From: Protopterus annectens
Taxonomy: Eukaryota; Chordata; Ceratodontiformes; Protopteridae
Assembly (NCBI RefSeq): GCF_019279795.1
Contig: NC_056725.1
Span: 1,071,707,413 to 1,071,771,412, forward strand
Reading direction: 5' to 3'
Length of the DNA stretch: 64,000 bases
Shown here: positions 60,305 through 64,000 of the stretch, piece by piece
Layout: each line of letters opens with the position of its first letter
Numbering within the stretch: position 1 is the first letter of the stretch
Translations under genes and position numbers: made by a program
The notes under the pieces: model-generated
The model's database searches: none
Told to the model about the DNA's origin: nothing
The model's input: the letters and a program-made list of their open reading frames with translations, nothing else

Positions 60305-60440
60305 ACCCCAGTGATTCCACCCGTGTCTCTGCTGGACAAGGGCTTTGGGTGTTGGCTTGTCTAAACATAGACTAAACTCTTGGCTAGGCTTATAAGGGTC
60401 TCAGGGCCAATAGCCTAGTAATTTCCTATGATCCTATGAT
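60305..60440 (+). mobile_element. Short 3' end of a CR1 LINE
   Basis: GTGTCTCTGCTGGACAAGGG, TTGGCTAGGCTTATAAGGGT, GGCCAATAGCCTAGTAATTT and a CCTATGATCCTATGATG tail are the CR1 3' end, here with the tail word CTATGATC. Confidence 0.75.
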
Positions 60441-60584
60441 GTAAATGTAGTGGATGTTCTGGATCACAGCTACAGCACAGTTGGACATAGAGCCATGGAT
60501 ATGATCCATTCTGATACTCACTGAGCTGAGCCATACCACAGGAATGGTGGGTAACTGGTGATGGGCTATTGACTGAGCCTTCTC

Positions 60585-61600
60585 TTACAGAGACAGAGCA
60601 GTTCTTGCCTTTCTTAAAGGTAGTGCCACCTCCACTGAGTCTCACAGTTTGATACTGGATGCTGAAGAAGAGCTGGACAGGTTACAGAAAGATTCAACCA
60701 CAGGTGCCCCAGGTATGTAGTCCTATTTCATACTGTCAAGAACGGTAACTCCTCCTTCACATTTAGCCAGTAAAACGTTCATTAAATCAGACTGAATTAT
60801 TGTATACCAATACACTGCGGATCCAAAACCTGGATTCCTCTACAAGAGGTATGGGCAGAGGTATTAAATGTTATCATACTTTTATCGTTTTAAAACTATG
60901 AGGTATGGACAGAGGTATTAAATGTTATCATACTTTTATCATTGTAAAAATATAATTTGCATATGTAGTTGTGGTACTAGGTCTAATTTATACAGTATAT
61001 TTTTTGCTATGGTGTATTCATAGGTGAATCTTTATTCAGCACTAGCAGTGTGGAACTGTACCTAGCTGATGCTGGAGGATCTGTAGCCCCTAATAATGAT
61101 AGTGGGGATAAGATGGCATGGTCAGGGGATTAGAGTGTATTTTGGACACAGGGAGTGTGAACCCAGCATCCATTATGCAGAGTATGGACACAGTCTGTGT
61201 GCATGCAGATACCCTGGAAACACAGCCATCTGAGAGTTTACAGGTAAATGGAGACACTATACATCAGGAAATTGAGGTTGCTCATTGACAAACCATGCGT
61301 GAATTTGCCCCTAGCACTCGTGGACAATGGAGTTAACACTGGAGGGTTACTAATGGTGCTTACCTGAGGTATGATTACTGCTCTCCCTCTGAGGTTAGTG
61401 TGTCAGGAGCTGCCACCCAGCATAAGGCCATTGTGAAGGCACAGGGTGGTTCCACTACAGCCATTACAGAAATAGTGAGGGTGATTTGGGCTGTGCATGC
61501 TGGCCTATGGAAGAGCATGACCCCTATGTGCAATTCATTGGATAGAGTAAATCACACATTTGATTGTGTAGTGTCTTCTCTGGGTCTTCTGTTATGAGTG
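60585..61600 (+). pseudogene. Harbinger Myb-like gene remnant, exons on plus strand
   Basis: Three exon-like stretches can be seen. The first (about 60,585-60,714) reads LILDAEEELDRLQKDSTTGA and ends CCCCAG before GTATGT. The second (about 61,024-61,130) follows a TTCATAG acceptor and reads ESLFSTSSVELYLADAGGSV then APNNDSGDKM. The third (61,400-61,596) reads TAITEIVRVIWAVHAGLWKS then MCNSLDRVNHTFDCVVSSLG and resembles the C-terminal helical part of Harbinger Myb-like proteins. The SANT domain itself is not recognised. It faces the transposase at 62.6-63.5 kb, the usual head-to-head or tail-to-tail pairing of Harbinger genes. Confidence 0.4.
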
Positions 61601-62580
61601 AGGAACTTTCCTCACAACTGATCTTCTGCTACTTCCACTGATGTCAGCCAATGTGACCATGGATGAGTGAGATCCTGCTCCTACAGTGATAGCACTTCCA
61701 AAGTAACATCAGCTGTGTAGGACTCGATGCACAACAGAGGCCATCTTCATGGTTGTTGTCAACATCATGCTGGCATATCTGCTAGCAGACATCTATCTAA
61801 GTCACATAGCACAGTAACACTGAGAAAATATCATGGCACAGACAGCTCAACTTCTGGCAGAGCCAGCTTTCGTGGTCGGGGAAGTGAATAGGAAGCTAAA
61901 CCCTCTGTCATACATGCCCAGGACTTGTCCAGCATACCAAGCCACAGTGTTTCACCACATATTAACTCTGTGTCCTTGCATACACCCACATATGCCACCA
62001 CAACTCCATTACCTCACACACATCCACTGACCCTGGACCTTCTAAACATTAACCCTCCCAGTGCAAGATCTCACACTACCCACACATGCACTTTTTTATT
62101 TTGCTACACCTCAGAACTCACAATAGCATTAATTCTCACACACTTCCCTCGTGAAAGACATACACTCTGGTATTCACTTGTCCACCTTTGAAATGATGAT
62201 AACTGTGCCTTGCTTTTTGTACATTGCTACTTGGGGTGCCCATGTCTGATGCACAGTGTGGACAACCTATGCATGGGTAAGCACAGTCTGATATTTTTGC
62301 ATGCATCACTTTTACTGTAGTATATCCCCTTAAGTATTATATAGCTGTGATGTAAATCTATATGCATTTCACTACCTTTCTGAAAGTGCCATGACATGCT
62401 GTGCATTTCACTAAGTTTTTAAAGTGCCATGGCATCTGCTTCTTCCACTAATTCCTCATCTTTCTCAGCTGACACTGTCTGTGATGCTGGGAATTACTGG
62501 CCCTGCAAGAGGTAATCCTGTTGTAGAGGTCATCCTGTTGTAACTGCTTTTTAACTATAATATTATGAAACATAGCACAG
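61600..62580. other. Spacer between the two Harbinger genes
   Basis: No domain is recognised. A word like AAGTGCCATGGCATGCTGTGC recurs imperfectly near 62,388 and 62,425. Confidence 0.35.
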
Positions 62581-62599
62581 ACATCAGTATTTTTGTACA

Positions 62600-63522
62600 C
62601 ATGTCGGGGTCATACTTTAGGACACCACCAGCTGCATACAGACAGCAAATATGTGACTTCAGCAGCCTGAACACAAACTCTATAATATTTCTGGTATGTG
62701 ATAGTGCATGATTGTACTTCTGGTCAGTTTGTGTGGATTTCTGATGGGCGTCATGAGCCAGAGTTATAGCATATATCCAGCATCACCCACAAGATGGTGC
62801 TGTGAGAAGCCACCTCTCAAAAAACGATAATGAAGGCCACATGTGTGCTGTATTTGCAAGTTGTGAAAACTGCCTGATTGACCTGCACTCACATTGTAGA
62901 TGATGCCATAAGTATTACAGACCATCTGACAGATTATGGCAAGATCCCCACTGCAGTTAACGTACCTTCTTCACAGCTCACCTTGTGAGGATTTTATTTC
63001 ATTGTAGGTACAGTGTAGGGCCTCAGGGAAACAGGCTATAACACAGAACACCCACATGATGTTTTCTCCTATCAGGTATGTGGGAACCACATATGCTCCC
63101 CCACATGCTGAAGAATGTCGTTGGGGAACTGATGAAATATTTTTGAAGTAGATGCCTGAGATACCCCCACTGTGTTCCCAGGAGGTCACTATAAGGTCCC
63201 GGTTAATAATGTACATAAAACCCCACATAGCTTTGTATCCAGTGGGATAAGTACTTTATGACTTCAATGGAGTGGCAGACAAGTTCAAACACATGTCCAT
63301 GATTTCCTGAATGGCTTCTCTGTGTACACATTAGTAGTAGATCATGTTGCTGTTGTGGAGGGCATGAATTGCTAGACATGACTGGATTATTTTTTGCCTC
63401 ACAGGGCTATGATACACACCAAAGAGCAAAGTGATTGCAATTAAGAGTTTCCTGCCGATTATAACTTTACAATTGCTGCAGCAACCCCAAGCATATTTGC
63501 TCAACATGCTCTCTTTTAACAC
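62600..63522 (-). pseudogene. PIF/Harbinger transposase, decayed
   Basis: On the minus strand about 62,965-62,690 reads IICQMVCNTYGIIYNVSAGQ, SGSFHNLQIQHTCG, HHLVGDAGYMLYLWLMTPIR and NPHKLT. Position for position this matches the transposase at 16 kb (CQVMCDAQGIIMNVCAG, HLVGDAGYALEPWMMTPIRN). The first catalytic aspartate (CDA) has become asparagine (CN). Upstream to 63,522 other frames give weak N-terminal similarity (FPEALHC). The end with the NEAH and CAMLHN motifs is not clear. Several stops and frame changes are present. Confidence 0.7.
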
Positions 63523-64000
63523 AGGTATATGGCCAATTTCAAATCTAATGTGAACATTACATCATTGCATGACATTTGAATGCTTCTGAATCATTGCACA
63601 ATGTTTTTTTTCTTCATTATCATATGTGGCCCTTCAGTATCCAGTCATTACAATATAGCATGACTGACTATATGATCTGACCATGCCACGTTATCAAGTT
63701 GCGTTTTATGAATCTCACCCACCACGCATGTAGCTGCTCATCATGCAAATTCCCTCAGTATGATATTGTGAAGTTTTCTGAAACTGGCCCTCGATCCTTT
63801 ATTATACTCAGAAAATTGACATCCTGATATTGGCCACTTAGAGTGACATGTCTCATTCAGGAAAAGAAATGGGGTAGTTTAATAATATGACTCCTTGTTA
63901 AAAAGGATGTTGATGAATGAAACAATATGTAATTCTTCCTGGCATTAGCAACAGACTGCTTTAAAGGTTTGGCTGAATTCCTAAGCTATAAACGAAGAGG
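63523..64000. other. Spacer without recognised features
   Basis: No supported gene or repeat. The 3' boundary of the second Harbinger remnant may lie here but no inverted repeat was found. Confidence 0.35.

Overview
The window looks like intergenic DNA from a large, repeat-rich vertebrate genome. I find no host gene I can defend. Almost everything recognisable is transposon-derived: CR1-type LINEs with 8-bp tails of the (CTATGAAC)n kind, L2-type LINE pieces, tRNA-derived SINEs (two with a conserved 3' segment like the V-SINE superfamily), PIF/Harbinger DNA transposons, small MITEs, a tyrosine-recombinase retroelement fossil, one endogenous retrovirus fossil and many AT, GT and GA microsatellites. 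This mix fits a lobe-finned fish (lungfish or coelacanth) or a large-genome amphibian. That assignment is inference; the sequence alone does not settle it.

Region 1 (1-34.6 kb) is the most interesting part. Its left side (1-7.2 kb) and right side (about 23.4-34.6 kb, read on the other strand) are diverged inverted copies of one another. Both outer ends carry tandem ~93-bp repeats. Both arms then carry, in the same order, a GC-rich conserved block, a SINE, a GA/CT microsatellite, an AT microsatellite, a truncated CR1 copy, and a two-exon gene piece coding for a Myb/SANT-like DNA-binding domain of the kind carried by PIF/Harbinger transposons. The exon borders and reading phase of that gene agree in both arms although each copy is disabled separately. 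The right arm also keeps likely later exons of the gene (24.5-25.4 kb) that the left arm lacks. The centre (7.2-23.4 kb) holds a SINE-based satellite (8.05-9.87 kb), a decayed full-length CR1 (10.7-14.7 kb), another SINE, the DDE-domain end of a Harbinger transposase (15.98-16.35 kb, minus strand) and a gamma/epsilon-like retrovirus fossil (16.36-23.4 kb) whose LTR starts inside that transposase.

Region 2 (34.7-46.6 kb) is an old repeat landscape. It has a Myb/SANT fragment, several tRNA-derived SINEs including one that seems to use CR1 tails, two V-SINE-like copies, a tyrosine recombinase plus SGNH-hydrolase fossil (39.5-41.1 kb), two short tandem arrays, and a 633-bp MITE with 22-bp terminal inverted repeats.

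Region 3 (46.6-60.4 kb) is LINE-dominated. A near full-length CR1 (47.4-51.4 kb) has an ORF1 with zinc-finger-like cysteine pairs and an esterase domain, and an ORF2 with endonuclease and reverse transcriptase. It abuts and may split an older L2-type element. A 5'-truncated CR1 (55.2-58.3 kb), another LINE (58.96-60.3 kb) and a short CR1 end follow. Region 4 (60.5-63.5 kb) is a second decayed Harbinger with Myb-like exons on plus and transposase on minus, facing each other. No gene works as a set today; the only coherent genetic system visible is the ancestral Harbinger two-gene system (transposase plus Myb/SANT partner).
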